Shown here: one piece after another, positions 1 through 5,385 of the stretch
Numbering within the stretch: the first letter of the stretch is position 1
How the letters are laid out: each line of letters starts with the position of its first letter
Assembly: GCA_030623545.1 (NCBI GenBank)
Contig: JAUXLW010000106.1
Span: 1 to 5,431, forward strand
DNA from: Acidimicrobiia bacterium
Lineage (GTDB): Bacteria > Actinomycetota > Acidimicrobiia > Spongiisociales > SHLN01
Reading direction: 5' to 3'
Length of the DNA: 5,431 nt
Position numbers and translations under genes: made by a program
The notes under the pieces: model-generated
Databases searched by the model: none
What the model was told of the DNA's origin: nothing
Seen by the model: the letters and a program-made list of their open reading frames with translations, nothing else

Positions 1-1
1 C

Positions 2-106
2 GAGGTCCAGCTGAGTGAGACCACTCTCGATCATTGTTTCGATGTGGGTCGTTACCTTCGCAACTCCGAGGCAGTGTTCCGCCGTCTGGAGGAGGTGACC
101 TTGTAA
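2..106 (+). CDS. C-terminal end of an unidentified upstream gene (5' partial)
   Basis: The frame starting at position 2 is open from the window edge to a TAA at 104-106 and gives 34 residues (EVQLSETTLDHCF... to ...RRLEEVTL). The stop overlaps the ATG of the next gene as TAATG, the usual form of translational coupling, and this is the main reason to accept the frame. The end of this gene also carries the ribosome binding site of the next one. The peptide is charged, probably helical, with no membrane segment. I do not recognise the family from this short tail. Frame 1 is also open here, but it would need a long extension of the Trm112 protein that matches nothing in that family. Confidence 0.6.
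   Translation, partial: EVQLSETTLDHCFDVGRYLRNSEAVFRRLEEVTL
88..98 (+). promoter_or_regulatory. Strong Shine-Dalgarno for the Trm112-family gene
   Basis: GGAGGAGGTGA ends 7 nt before the ATG at 106 and matches the anti-Shine-Dalgarno almost perfectly. It decides the start of the downstream gene in favour of 106 over the in-frame ATG at 34. It is by far the best ribosome binding site in the window; the other genes have weak or no such site. Confidence 0.8.
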
Positions 107-312
107 TGGTGAAGATCGACCCCGATCTACTCGAGATCATGGTTTGCCCGGTGAGTCACGCTCCTTTGCAGCAGGTGGGCGATTTCCTGGTCTCGACCGA
201 CTCCGCCACCAGGCTGCGCTACCCGATAAAAGACGGAATACCGGTCATGCTCGAGGAGGAGGCGGAGGAAATGTCTCCCGACGACTGGAAGTCGGCTCTC
301 GAAGCTGAATAA
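106..312 (+). CDS. Trm112/UPF0434 (YcaR-like) family small protein
   Basis: This 68-aa protein has the hallmark of the family: an N-terminal LLEIMVCP segment (residues 8-15), then RYPIKDGIPVML (38-49) and an acidic C-terminus. Length is normal for the family (about 60-70 aa). In eukaryotes and archaea Trm112 is a small zinc-ribbon partner that activates methyltransferases acting on tRNA, rRNA and release factors; the bacterial role is poorly defined. Here the zinc site is degraded: only Cys14 remains. The second position of the CPxC motif is Ser17, and the second CxxC pair appears as Ser30 and Ser33. Similar cysteine-poor forms are common in proteobacterial UPF0434 proteins, so the fold may not need zinc. 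The start at 106 is supported by the strong ribosome binding site and the TAATG overlap. It probably forms an operon with the preceding gene and perhaps the aminotransferase 39 bp downstream. Confidence 0.9.
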   Translation: MVKIDPDLLEIMVCPVSHAPLQQVGDFLVSTDSATRLRYPIKDGIPVMLEEEAEEMSPDDWKSALEAE

Positions 313-351
313 TCGGGTGGGCGTCTATGCGTCGTGCCAGACTGGCGATTC

Positions 352-1626
352 ATGAGCGATTTCGTCGACAGGTTCACAAACACGGTCGCCCCCGTCATAG
401 CTTTCGACAACAACGTCGAAATTGTGAAAGCTCAGGGCGCCCGGCTGACCGACCGTTCCGGCAAGACCTATCTGGATTTCGGTGCCGGGATTTCGGTGAC
501 CAATTGCGGCCACAACCATCCGCAGATCGTGGAGGCGGTCCATCGCCAGGTGGACCGCCTATGGCACGGAGGGGGCACCTTTCGATTCGATGCGTACGTT
601 TCTGCTGCCGAGAAGCTGGTGTCGGTGGCGCCGGCGCCTATCGACATGTTCTTCTTTATGAGTTCAGGAGCCGAGGCGGTGGAGGCGGCGGTCAAGCTGG
701 CACGTCACACGACGGGCCGCCAGGGGGTGGTGGTGTTTCGGGGGGGATTTCACGGTCGTACGATGGGCGCCGTCAGCTATACGACTTCGACGGTCAAGTA
801 CCGCACCGGGTACCACCCGCTGCTTCCCTCGGTTTTCGTGACCCCGTTCCCGCACCCGTTTCGACAGGGACTCACCGAGGAAGAGGCCACCAGCCGGGCA
901 CTGGACGAGTTCCAGCAGATGCTGCGCCACGTGGTGGCTCCTGAAGACATTGCCTGTTTCCTCATCGAGCCGGTGCAAGGTGAAGGTGGCTATTACCCGG
1001 CTCCGTTGCGATTCCTCCGCGAGCTTCGCGAGATGGCCGATCGCTACGGCATCCTCCTCATCGCCGACGAGATCCAGACCGGTTTTGGCAGAACCGGGGA
1101 GTGGTGGGCCGTCGATCACTACGGAGTGGAGCCCGACATACTGACTTTGGGGAAAGCGATTGCCAACGGGCTCCCCCTATCGGCAGTGGGGGCTTCGCGG
1201 GATCTTTTCGGAAAGTGGCCGCCGGGCAGCCATGGCTCCACCTATGGCGGCAACGCGGTGGCGTGTGCCGCTGCTGTGCAGGTGGTTGACGTGATCTCCG
1301 GGTTGGTTCCACAAGTGCCCGCCCTCGGGGAGCATGCCATGAGCCAGCTGCGCAAGATCAATGACTCTCATCCGACGGTGGGTGATGTGCGCGGCCTCGG
1401 TTTGATGATCGCCATCGAGCTGACAGATGACGAGGGCCAGCCCGATTCCGGAGCACTCGAGTTCGTTCGCAAGCACGTTCTCGAGGCCGGACTGATTTTT
1501 CACCCGTGTGGTCCTGCCCACAACATCGTTCGTTTCATCCCGCCACTCGTGGTAACAGTTGCCGAGTTAGATGAGGCGGTGGGGATGATCGACGACGCTC
1601 TTACGGCGTGGGAAGCGAGTCACTAG
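352..1626 (+). CDS. Class III PLP-dependent aminotransferase, 4-aminobutyrate aminotransferase (GabT)-like
   Basis: With the ATG at 352 the product is 424 aa, the usual length for GabT-type enzymes. It is a cytoplasmic fold-type I transaminase that moves an amino group, typically from an omega-amino acid such as 4-aminobutyrate, to 2-oxoglutarate. Visible motifs: substrate-side GAGISV (44-49), the PLP-phosphate loop SGAEAVEAAVKLAR (near 104-117), FHGRT (133-137), EPVQGEGG with Glu206 and Glu211, the class III signature DEIQTGFGRTG with Asp239 (pyridine nitrogen) and Gln242, LGKAIANGLP with the Schiff-base Lys268, YGGNAVACAA, and a C-terminal Arg394 in NIVRF suited to binding a carboxylate. 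Glu206, Glu211, Asp239, Gln242 and Lys268 fall at the same numbers as in E. coli GabT as I recall them, which supports this start. A GTG at 334 would add six residues; neither start has a clear Shine-Dalgarno. Acetylornithine or diaminobutyrate aminotransferase activity cannot be excluded. The gene converges on lnt and shares 4 bp with it. Confidence 0.93.
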   Translation: MSDFVDRFTNTVAPVIAFDNNVEIVKAQGARLTDRSGKTYLDFGAGISVTNCGHNHPQIVEAVHRQVDRLWHGGGTFRFDAYVSAAEKLVSVAPAPIDMFFFMSSGAEAVEAAVKLARHTTGRQGVVVFRGGFHGRTMGAVSYTTSTVKYRTGYHPLLPSVFVTPFPHPFRQGLTEEEATSRALDEFQQMLRHVVAPEDIACFLIEPVQGEGGYYPAPLRFLRELREMADRYGILLIADEIQTGFGRTGEWWAVDHYGVEPDILTLGKAIANGLPLSAVGASRDLFGKWPPGSHGSTYGGNAVACAAAVQVVDVISGLVPQVPALGEHAMSQLRKINDSHPTVGDVRGLGLMIAIELTDDEGQPDSGALEFVRKHVLEAGLIFHPCGPAHNIVRFIPPLVVTVAELDEAVGMIDDALTAWEASH

Positions 1627-3125
1627 ACCCCGGGCGCCGGAGCCTCCTCGTGGACGGTTACCGCCGATCTCCGGCGCCGCTCCCGGATGGCGTAGGTCGT
1701 GAGCAGGGTTCCCAGGGCAAGGTATTGCACCCAGTCCCCCCACCGGGAATAGAGCGTCAGCCCGGCGCTGCGATAGTTGAGGGTCGTTGTCAGCACCTCT
1801 TCCGCGAACAAGTCGGTCTGGTCCGTGACCGAGCCATCTGCGGTGATGAAGGCCGATCGTCCGGTAATTGCCGCGTGAACTATGTCGACTCCGTGTTCGG
1901 CTGCCCGCATCCTGGTCATTGCGATGAACTGATCGGTGGCAGGCGAATCACCAAAGGTGGCCTCATTGGTGGCGATCACCAGGAGCTTGGCGCCCTGGCG
2001 GATGACGGGACGTACCGAGCGGGCAAAGGCGCCTTCGAAGGAGATGACGGATCCGAGCCGTCCGCCGGGAAGATCAAAAGTTGTGTGTTCCTCGCCGCGC
2101 AACATGTCACGAGGCACCTGGTCCAGAGGAGGGAACCAGTCGAGCAGCGGCCGGAGCGGGACGTATTCTCCGAAGGGCACAGGATGGTGCTTTTGGTACT
2201 CGCCGATGATGTCGCCGGAGGGATCGATCACAACGTTGGCGTTTATGAAGGTTGTGGCGTCCACGTTGCGGTGCGACCCCACCAGGAAATAGGCGTCGAG
2301 CCGCCGTGCCTCGGCTGCGACCTGAGATGCGGTGAGGGGGTGGGTCACCAGCTCGAAGTTGCCTCCGACCGAGCTCTCAGGCCAAACCACCAGATCGACC
2401 TGGTCGGCGCCGAGGGCCCTGGTCAATGTGAGATGAGATTGGAATATCAGGGCATTCTCATCTGCGCAATGCGTTCCGGGACAAGGGGATCCGCCCTGGA
2501 CCAGGGCAATGTTCACCGGAGCCCCGTTGGCCGACGGGGGGAAAAGCCCGCCCACCAGGGTCAATAACAACACCACGGCGACAGGCGGCCACACCCACGC
2601 GGCGGGCCGGCGTTGGTCGGTAACAAACAAGGTCAGGCCTGCGGCGACACCGATGATGACCACGGACCACCCGGTGGTGCCGATGAACTGGGTGGCGGCC
2701 CGGGGCCACTCGTACTCCCCAACCGGGTAGCCGAGCGAGCCCCAGGGAAATCCCCCAAAGGGGATGCGAGCCCTGGCGAACTCGATCAGGGCCCAACCCC
2801 CGACTGCCATCACCCACCAGGCTCCCAGCGACCAGCTCCTCGCCGAGTGAACCAGCAGTGCATAGAAAACTGAGAAAGCTGCCAGGGCCAGAACCAGACC
2901 AACCACAGCCACGATGCCGGCCCCTTTGACCCACCACAGGAGCAATCCATTGAACGTGACGCCGTAAACAAGGCCGATCAGGGCCGCCCCCTTGCGGCCC
3001 TCTACCCTGCGGAGGGCTGCCAGGAGCGGCGTCGGCGCGACAAACACGAGCGCCCCCCACCCCAGAGGCGGAAAGGCCGCCCACATGAGAAAGGCGGACA
3101 GAAGGGGAGCAAGCTCGATGAGCAT
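1623..3125 (-). CDS. lnt: Apolipoprotein N-acyltransferase (Lnt) homologue with Ser in place of the catalytic Cys
   Basis: Lnt is a membrane enzyme that adds the third acyl chain to the N-terminal cysteine of lipoproteins. The 500-aa product is close to the E. coli length (about 512). The N-terminal 195 residues contain about six to seven hydrophobic segments (roughly 6-38, 47-67, 70-92, 100-117, 149-168, 176-195), then an extracytoplasmic nitrilase domain (about 203-450), then a final membrane segment (about 466-480) and a basic tail (RERRRR, 481-486). Two catalytic residues are visible: Glu250 in VVWPES and Lys312 in YQKHHPVPFGEYVP, with the conserved Glu320 after it. Where the nucleophile motif C-Y-E is expected, the sequence reads S-F-E (Ser362, Phe363, Glu364). 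A short insert with Cys215 and Cys220 follows the first nitrilase strand. I chose the ATG at 3125 because the peptide begins directly with the first membrane segment; upstream in-frame codons overlap the divergent gene and look non-coding. The fold assignment is firm; whether it still N-acylates is uncertain. Confidence 0.9.
   Translation of the reverse strand: MLIELAPLLSAFLMWAAFPPLGWGALVFVAPTPLLAALRRVEGRKGAALIGLVYGVTFNGLLLWWVKGAGIVAVVGLVLALAAFSVFYALLVHSARSWSLGAWWVMAVGGWALIEFARARIPFGGFPWGSLGYPVGEYEWPRAATQFIGTTGWSVVIIGVAAGLTLFVTDQRRPAAWVWPPVAVVLLLTLVGGLFPPSANGAPVNIALVQGGSPCPGTHCADENALIFQSHLTLTRALGADQVDLVVWPESSVGGNFELVTHPLTASQVAAEARRLDAYFLVGSHRNVDATTFINANVVIDPSGDIIGEYQKHHPVPFGEYVPLRPLLDWFPPLDQVPRDMLRGEEHTTFDLPGGRLGSVISFEGAFARSVRPVIRQGAKLLVIATNEATFGDSPATDQFIAMTRMRAAEHGVDIVHAAITGRSAFITADGSVTDQTDLFAEEVLTTTLNYRSAGLTLYSRWGDWVQYLALGTLLTTYAIRERRRRSAVTVHEEAPAPGV
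1633..1678. terminator. Inverted repeat at the convergent gene ends, possible terminator of the aminotransferase gene
   Basis: A perfect 10-bp inverted repeat, GGCGCCGGAG at 1633-1642 and CTCCGGCGCC at 1669-1678, encloses a 26-nt loop that itself contains the small hairpin CGG-TTA-CCG (1655-1663). It begins 7 nt after the stop of the plus-strand aminotransferase gene and lies within the 3' coding end of lnt. There is no T-tract on either strand, so it would be a terminator or 3'-end stabiliser of the U-less type. The GC richness and Arg/Ala codons of the lnt tail could also produce it by chance. Confidence 0.4.
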
Positions 3126-3143
3126 TGAAGATAGGGTACGGCG
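3126..3143. promoter_or_regulatory. Compact divergent promoter region with a shared, near-symmetric -10 element
   Basis: Only 18 bp separate the start codons of lnt (-) and the phosphatase gene (+). They contain TAGGGTA at 3132-3138. Read on the plus strand, TAGGGT (3132-3137) ends 6 nt before the ATG at 3144. Read on the minus strand, TACCCT (3138-3133) ends 7 nt before the ATG at 3125. Both fit the TANNNT -10 consensus at the spacing expected if transcription starts at, or one base before, the A of the start codon, giving leaderless mRNAs. Neither gene has a Shine-Dalgarno. I see no convincing -35 hexamer for either direction. The sequence is observed; promoter activity is inference. Confidence 0.5.
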
Positions 3144-3941
3144 ATGGATGATCTCACGGTGGCACTGACTGCGGCGCGGATGGGTGCCGAGGTGGTGCAA
3201 TCTCTGTTTGGTCGGGTGCAAACGGCTACTTTCAAGGGTGTTGTCGATCCGGTGACGGAGGCCGATCACCGGTCGGAGCGGGCCATCCTCGAGTTTCTGG
3301 CCGATGCCAGGCCGGATGATGGGGTCTTGGCTGAAGAGGGGGGCGGATCCCGCGAGTTGGGCGGCCGCCACTGGCTGATTGATCCACTCGACGGAACGGT
3401 CAACTTCCTACACGGCCTGCCCCAGGTGGCAGTTTCGGTGGCGTTGTATGAGGACGGTGTCCCGCTGGCTGGTGTGGTCGTCGATGTGCTGCGACCCGAG
3501 GAGTTCACAGCTGCGGCGGGGCAGGGGGCGAGACTCAACGGTCAACCCATCTCCGTTTCGGTGGTGGATGATCTGGGCGGGGCGATGGTCGCTACGGGAT
3601 TCCCCTATGACAGGCGGGAACGTGGAGTTGCTTACGCCACCATCGTCGGCACGGTGCTCGAGGAAGTACGGGGTATTCGGCGGTTTGGCTCGGCGGCCCT
3701 CGACCTCGCCTGGGTTGCTGCTGGACGCTTTGATGGCTACTGGGAGTTCGGTCTTGGTCCCTGGGACATTGCAGCCGGGATGATCTTGATCACTGAAGCG
3801 GGAGGCCGGGTGACCGATCATCACGACAACCAGAGCGGGGTTTTCGATGACATCTATATCGCCGCCGGCCCGGCGCTGCATCCGCAGCTCCTGGCGTTAG
3901 TGAACCGGGCGATGCCGACCGGCTGGCCGCAAAACCGCTGA
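3144..3941 (+). CDS. Inositol monophosphatase family protein
   Basis: This 265-aa protein carries the full signature of the metal-dependent, lithium-sensitive phosphatase family: DPVTEAD (35-41), AEEGG (63-67, the metal-binding glutamates), WLIDPLDGTVNF (77-88, with Asp80 and Asp83 as metal ligands and Thr85 in the catalytic loop) and WDIAAGMILITEAGG (207-221, with Asp208). Length is typical. Members hydrolyse small phosphomonoesters such as inositol-1-phosphate; close relatives act on histidinol phosphate, fructose-1,6-bisphosphate or 3'-phosphoadenosine 5'-phosphate, and the substrate cannot be fixed from motifs alone. There is no signal peptide, so it should be cytoplasmic. The ATG at 3144 starts the natural N-terminal helix of the family. 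The gene diverges from lnt across 18 bp and is followed after 21 bp by a lipoprotein gene with which it is probably co-transcribed. Confidence 0.92.
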   Translation: MDDLTVALTAARMGAEVVQSLFGRVQTATFKGVVDPVTEADHRSERAILEFLADARPDDGVLAEEGGGSRELGGRHWLIDPLDGTVNFLHGLPQVAVSVALYEDGVPLAGVVVDVLRPEEFTAAAGQGARLNGQPISVSVVDDLGGAMVATGFPYDRRERGVAYATIVGTVLEEVRGIRRFGSAALDLAWVAAGRFDGYWEFGLGPWDIAAGMILITEAGGRVTDHHDNQSGVFDDIYIAAGPALHPQLLALVNRAMPTGWPQNR

Positions 3942-3962
3942 AGCCGTCCCCCTTCGTGGTCG

Positions 3963-5156
3963 ATGCCTTCGACCATGAGACCCGCACTGATGTTGGCGAT
4001 TGCCGCGTCCCTGGTGGCCTCAGCCTGCGCCGGCCAGAGTGCCAGCGGGGTCGAGGGAAACCTGCCGCCTCTGCCGGCTGCTGTTACGACGACCACTACG
4101 TCGACAATCTCCCCACCGATGCGCGTAGACGACCGGGCTGCCGACCTGGAAGCTCAGGCCGAGCTCGAAGCGGGTTTGGAGGTCGCCCGCGACATCTACG
4201 GGTCCCGGGGCACTTTCGATGCGTCGATGGCCGAGCTGAACGCGATGGGCCAGGATCGAGTCTTTATTGGCCTGCAGGATGCCGCATTCGTCAATGGTGT
4301 TGTTTACGACCCCCATGATCAGCGGGTGACCCTCTATCGAGAGAGCGCTTCGGGTACCTGGTTTTGCATCGACCAGTACGCCAGAGCGGAGACCGACTTT
4401 GGCCTCGGCGACTCGTTTGAGGCCGCACTCAGGGATTGCAACGATGGGGTCACGACAGTGGGATGGAAGAACGCTTTTGCAGCCAACGGACTCGACGAAT
4501 CGGCCATCGAGACTCTGTTGATTCGGTTCTCCAGATATCTCGACCAGGGAGAGGTCGCCCTGGCCCATAGCACGTTTCATCCTCGCGTGGCATGCCCGGT
4601 GGAGGAGCTGGTGGCTTCGTGGCCTGAGGGTCGGGGCCTGGGATCTGAGGCAAGGCTCGAGCTGACAGACATTGACATCAGTGGTGATGAGGCCGTCGCC
4701 ATGATCAACTTCGGTGATGCGACGGAGCTTGCCTGGAACCTGGAACGGTATGGAGACCGCTGGTACCACTCTGCCGAGGCATGCCGGGTCCTGGTGCCGG
4801 TGGCCGTCGCCGCTCAAGACACTCAGGCGCGGGATCTGCTCATTGACGGCCTGGCGGCGACGCGGAGCGGATTTGTCGACAGGTCTGCTTTCGACTTCTT
4901 GCCCGCCACGCTGGCCCGACTGGAGCCGACAATCGCCTTCGTGTCCTTGAGGGACGTCGACTGGGCGCTGGTGGGCTACGAGGGCCATGAAACTTTTGGG
5001 CTTGTCGTGACCGTGGGTGCCCCGGGACATTTCTTCTGCGCAGTGGAGTCCCTGGGCGCGGTAACCGGATACGGGGTAGGCGAGACGCTGGTCGAAGTCG
5101 CCAGCCAGGCTGGTTGCTCGCAGAGCACGGCAGGCTTGCCCGACTTTCCCGGGTGA
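3963..5156 (+). CDS. Secreted lipoprotein of unknown function with a duplicated domain flanking an NTF2-like middle domain
   Basis: The 397-aa product begins with a short signal peptide and a lipobox, LVASAC, with Cys22 as the lipidated residue, so it should be anchored outside the cytoplasmic membrane. A Pro/Thr-rich linker follows (about 34-52, including five threonines in a row). Residues about 66-159 and 290-385 resemble each other: both begin with a helix, contain a [WF]FC strand (133-135 and 357-359), then a [FY]G-G-[DE] turn (146-150 and 370-374), and end in a cysteine (159 and 385). Between them, about 178-274 looks like a small alpha+beta NTF2/SnoaL-type domain with Cys211 and Cys274. 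The six cysteines fall in three natural pairs (135/159, 211/274, 359/385), suggesting three disulfides. I do not recognise a named family; the repeat unit recalls the globular part of some actinobacterial pilin-like proteins, weakly. The start could also be the ATG at 3975, which gives a more typical signal peptide beginning MRPAL; neither has a clear ribosome binding site. It lies 21 bp after the phosphatase gene. Confidence 0.82.
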   Translation: MPSTMRPALMLAIAASLVASACAGQSASGVEGNLPPLPAAVTTTTTSTISPPMRVDDRAADLEAQAELEAGLEVARDIYGSRGTFDASMAELNAMGQDRVFIGLQDAAFVNGVVYDPHDQRVTLYRESASGTWFCIDQYARAETDFGLGDSFEAALRDCNDGVTTVGWKNAFAANGLDESAIETLLIRFSRYLDQGEVALAHSTFHPRVACPVEELVASWPEGRGLGSEARLELTDIDISGDEAVAMINFGDATELAWNLERYGDRWYHSAEACRVLVPVAVAAQDTQARDLLIDGLAATRSGFVDRSAFDFLPATLARLEPTIAFVSLRDVDWALVGYEGHETFGLVVTVGAPGHFFCAVESLGAVTGYGVGETLVEVASQAGCSQSTAGLPDFPG

Positions 5157-5171
5157 CGGGTAGTCAGCAGT

Positions 5172-5192
5172 CGGCAGGAGCGCTTCCTGCTG
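5172..5192 (+). terminator. Hairpin after the lipoprotein gene, candidate terminator
   Basis: GCAGGA (5174-5179) and TCCTGC (5185-5190) pair perfectly around GCGCT. The stem extends to 8 bp with one G-T pair (5172-5173 with 5191-5192). It starts 16 nt after the lipoprotein stop. There is no T-run after it, so it would be a weak or U-less terminator. An alternative outer pairing of CAGCAG (5165-5170) with CTGCTG (5187-5192) is possible. Confidence 0.4.
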
Positions 5193-5204
5193 CCTGGAAT
5201 TGCT

Positions 5205-5237
5205 CCTCTCCCACTTAGTGAAACGGAGTGGGGGAGG
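5205..5237. repeat. Long pyrimidine/purine hairpin, possible REP-like dispersed element or terminator
   Basis: CCTCTCCCACTT (5205-5216) pairs with GAGTGGGGGAGG (5226-5237) over 12 bp with two G-T pairs around a 9-nt loop. It is followed at once by TTGGGAGGGGGTGG (5238-5251). A pyrimidine/purine hairpin followed by TTGGGAGGGGG resembles a type of short dispersed intergenic hairpin repeat seen in many bacterial genomes; this is my recollection of the pattern, not a search. It could also act as part of a bipartite terminator with the hairpin just upstream. Confidence 0.45.
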
Positions 5238-5385
5238 TTGGGAGGGGGTGGTTTACCAACAAAGGCACCCTGAGCAGAGCGTTGGTGAGGCCCGATGGTT
5301 GAGTCAAGAGCTGGCCTGGCACGCACCGGACCAACAGTTGATTGTTGGGCGCCGCCTTGTGCAGGGTCATCTCTAAGCAACAATT

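Larger units (their letters stand above)
5157..5385. other. Non-coding intergenic region with several hairpins
   Basis: I find no convincing gene on either strand between the lipoprotein stop and the possible start at 5386. Besides the two hairpins listed separately, the region contains TTACCAAC (5253-5260) facing GTTGGTGA (5281-5288) across 20 nt, and CCAACA (5331-5336) facing TGTTGG (5343-5348) across 6 nt. A long minus-strand frame running from here back into the lipoprotein gene is Pro/Ser-rich and looks like a codon-bias shadow. The region probably contains the 3' end of the phosphatase-lipoprotein transcript and the promoter of whatever follows. Confidence 0.5.

Noticed and set aside
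34..105. Upstream ATG extension of the Trm112-family protein
   Set aside because: The extra 24 residues match nothing in the family, and the strong Shine-Dalgarno at 88-98 plus the TAATG overlap point to 106.
740..746. Seven-G run as a programmed frameshift or assembly error site in the aminotransferase gene
   Set aside because: The frame is intact through the run and family motifs continue on both sides (VVVFRGGFHGRT), so there is nothing to explain.
327..944. 205-codon open frame in another frame over the aminotransferase
   Set aside because: The Gly/Arg-rich translation has no domain, and the overlapping frame has every class III aminotransferase motif.
1608..2567. Plus-strand 319-codon open frame antisense to lnt
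   Set aside because: It overlaps the end of the aminotransferase gene and lies opposite well-conserved Lnt motifs. The translation is low-complexity and has no recognisable domain; it is explained by GC-rich codon use of lnt.
3126..3371. Upstream extension of lnt by 82 codons to 3371
   Set aside because: It would overlap the conserved N-terminus of the phosphatase gene. The added residues lack hydrophobic or family-like character, and the natural first membrane segment starts right after the ATG at 3125.
4020..5030. Minus-strand 336-codon open frame opposite the lipoprotein gene
   Set aside because: The plus strand carries a signal peptide, lipobox, paired cysteines and an internal repeat. 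The minus-strand product shows no domain and is rich in His, Arg and Gly, as antisense shadows are.
5281..5380. Possible tRNA or small RNA gene in the terminal intergenic region
   Set aside because: No T-loop-like GTTCGAATC sequence or cloverleaf can be found; the visible inverted repeats are too short to name an RNA class.
4976..5383. Minus-strand 135-codon frame crossing the end of the lipoprotein gene and the hairpins
   Set aside because: It is Pro/Ser-rich, spans two stable hairpins, has no ribosome binding site and overlaps the real gene.
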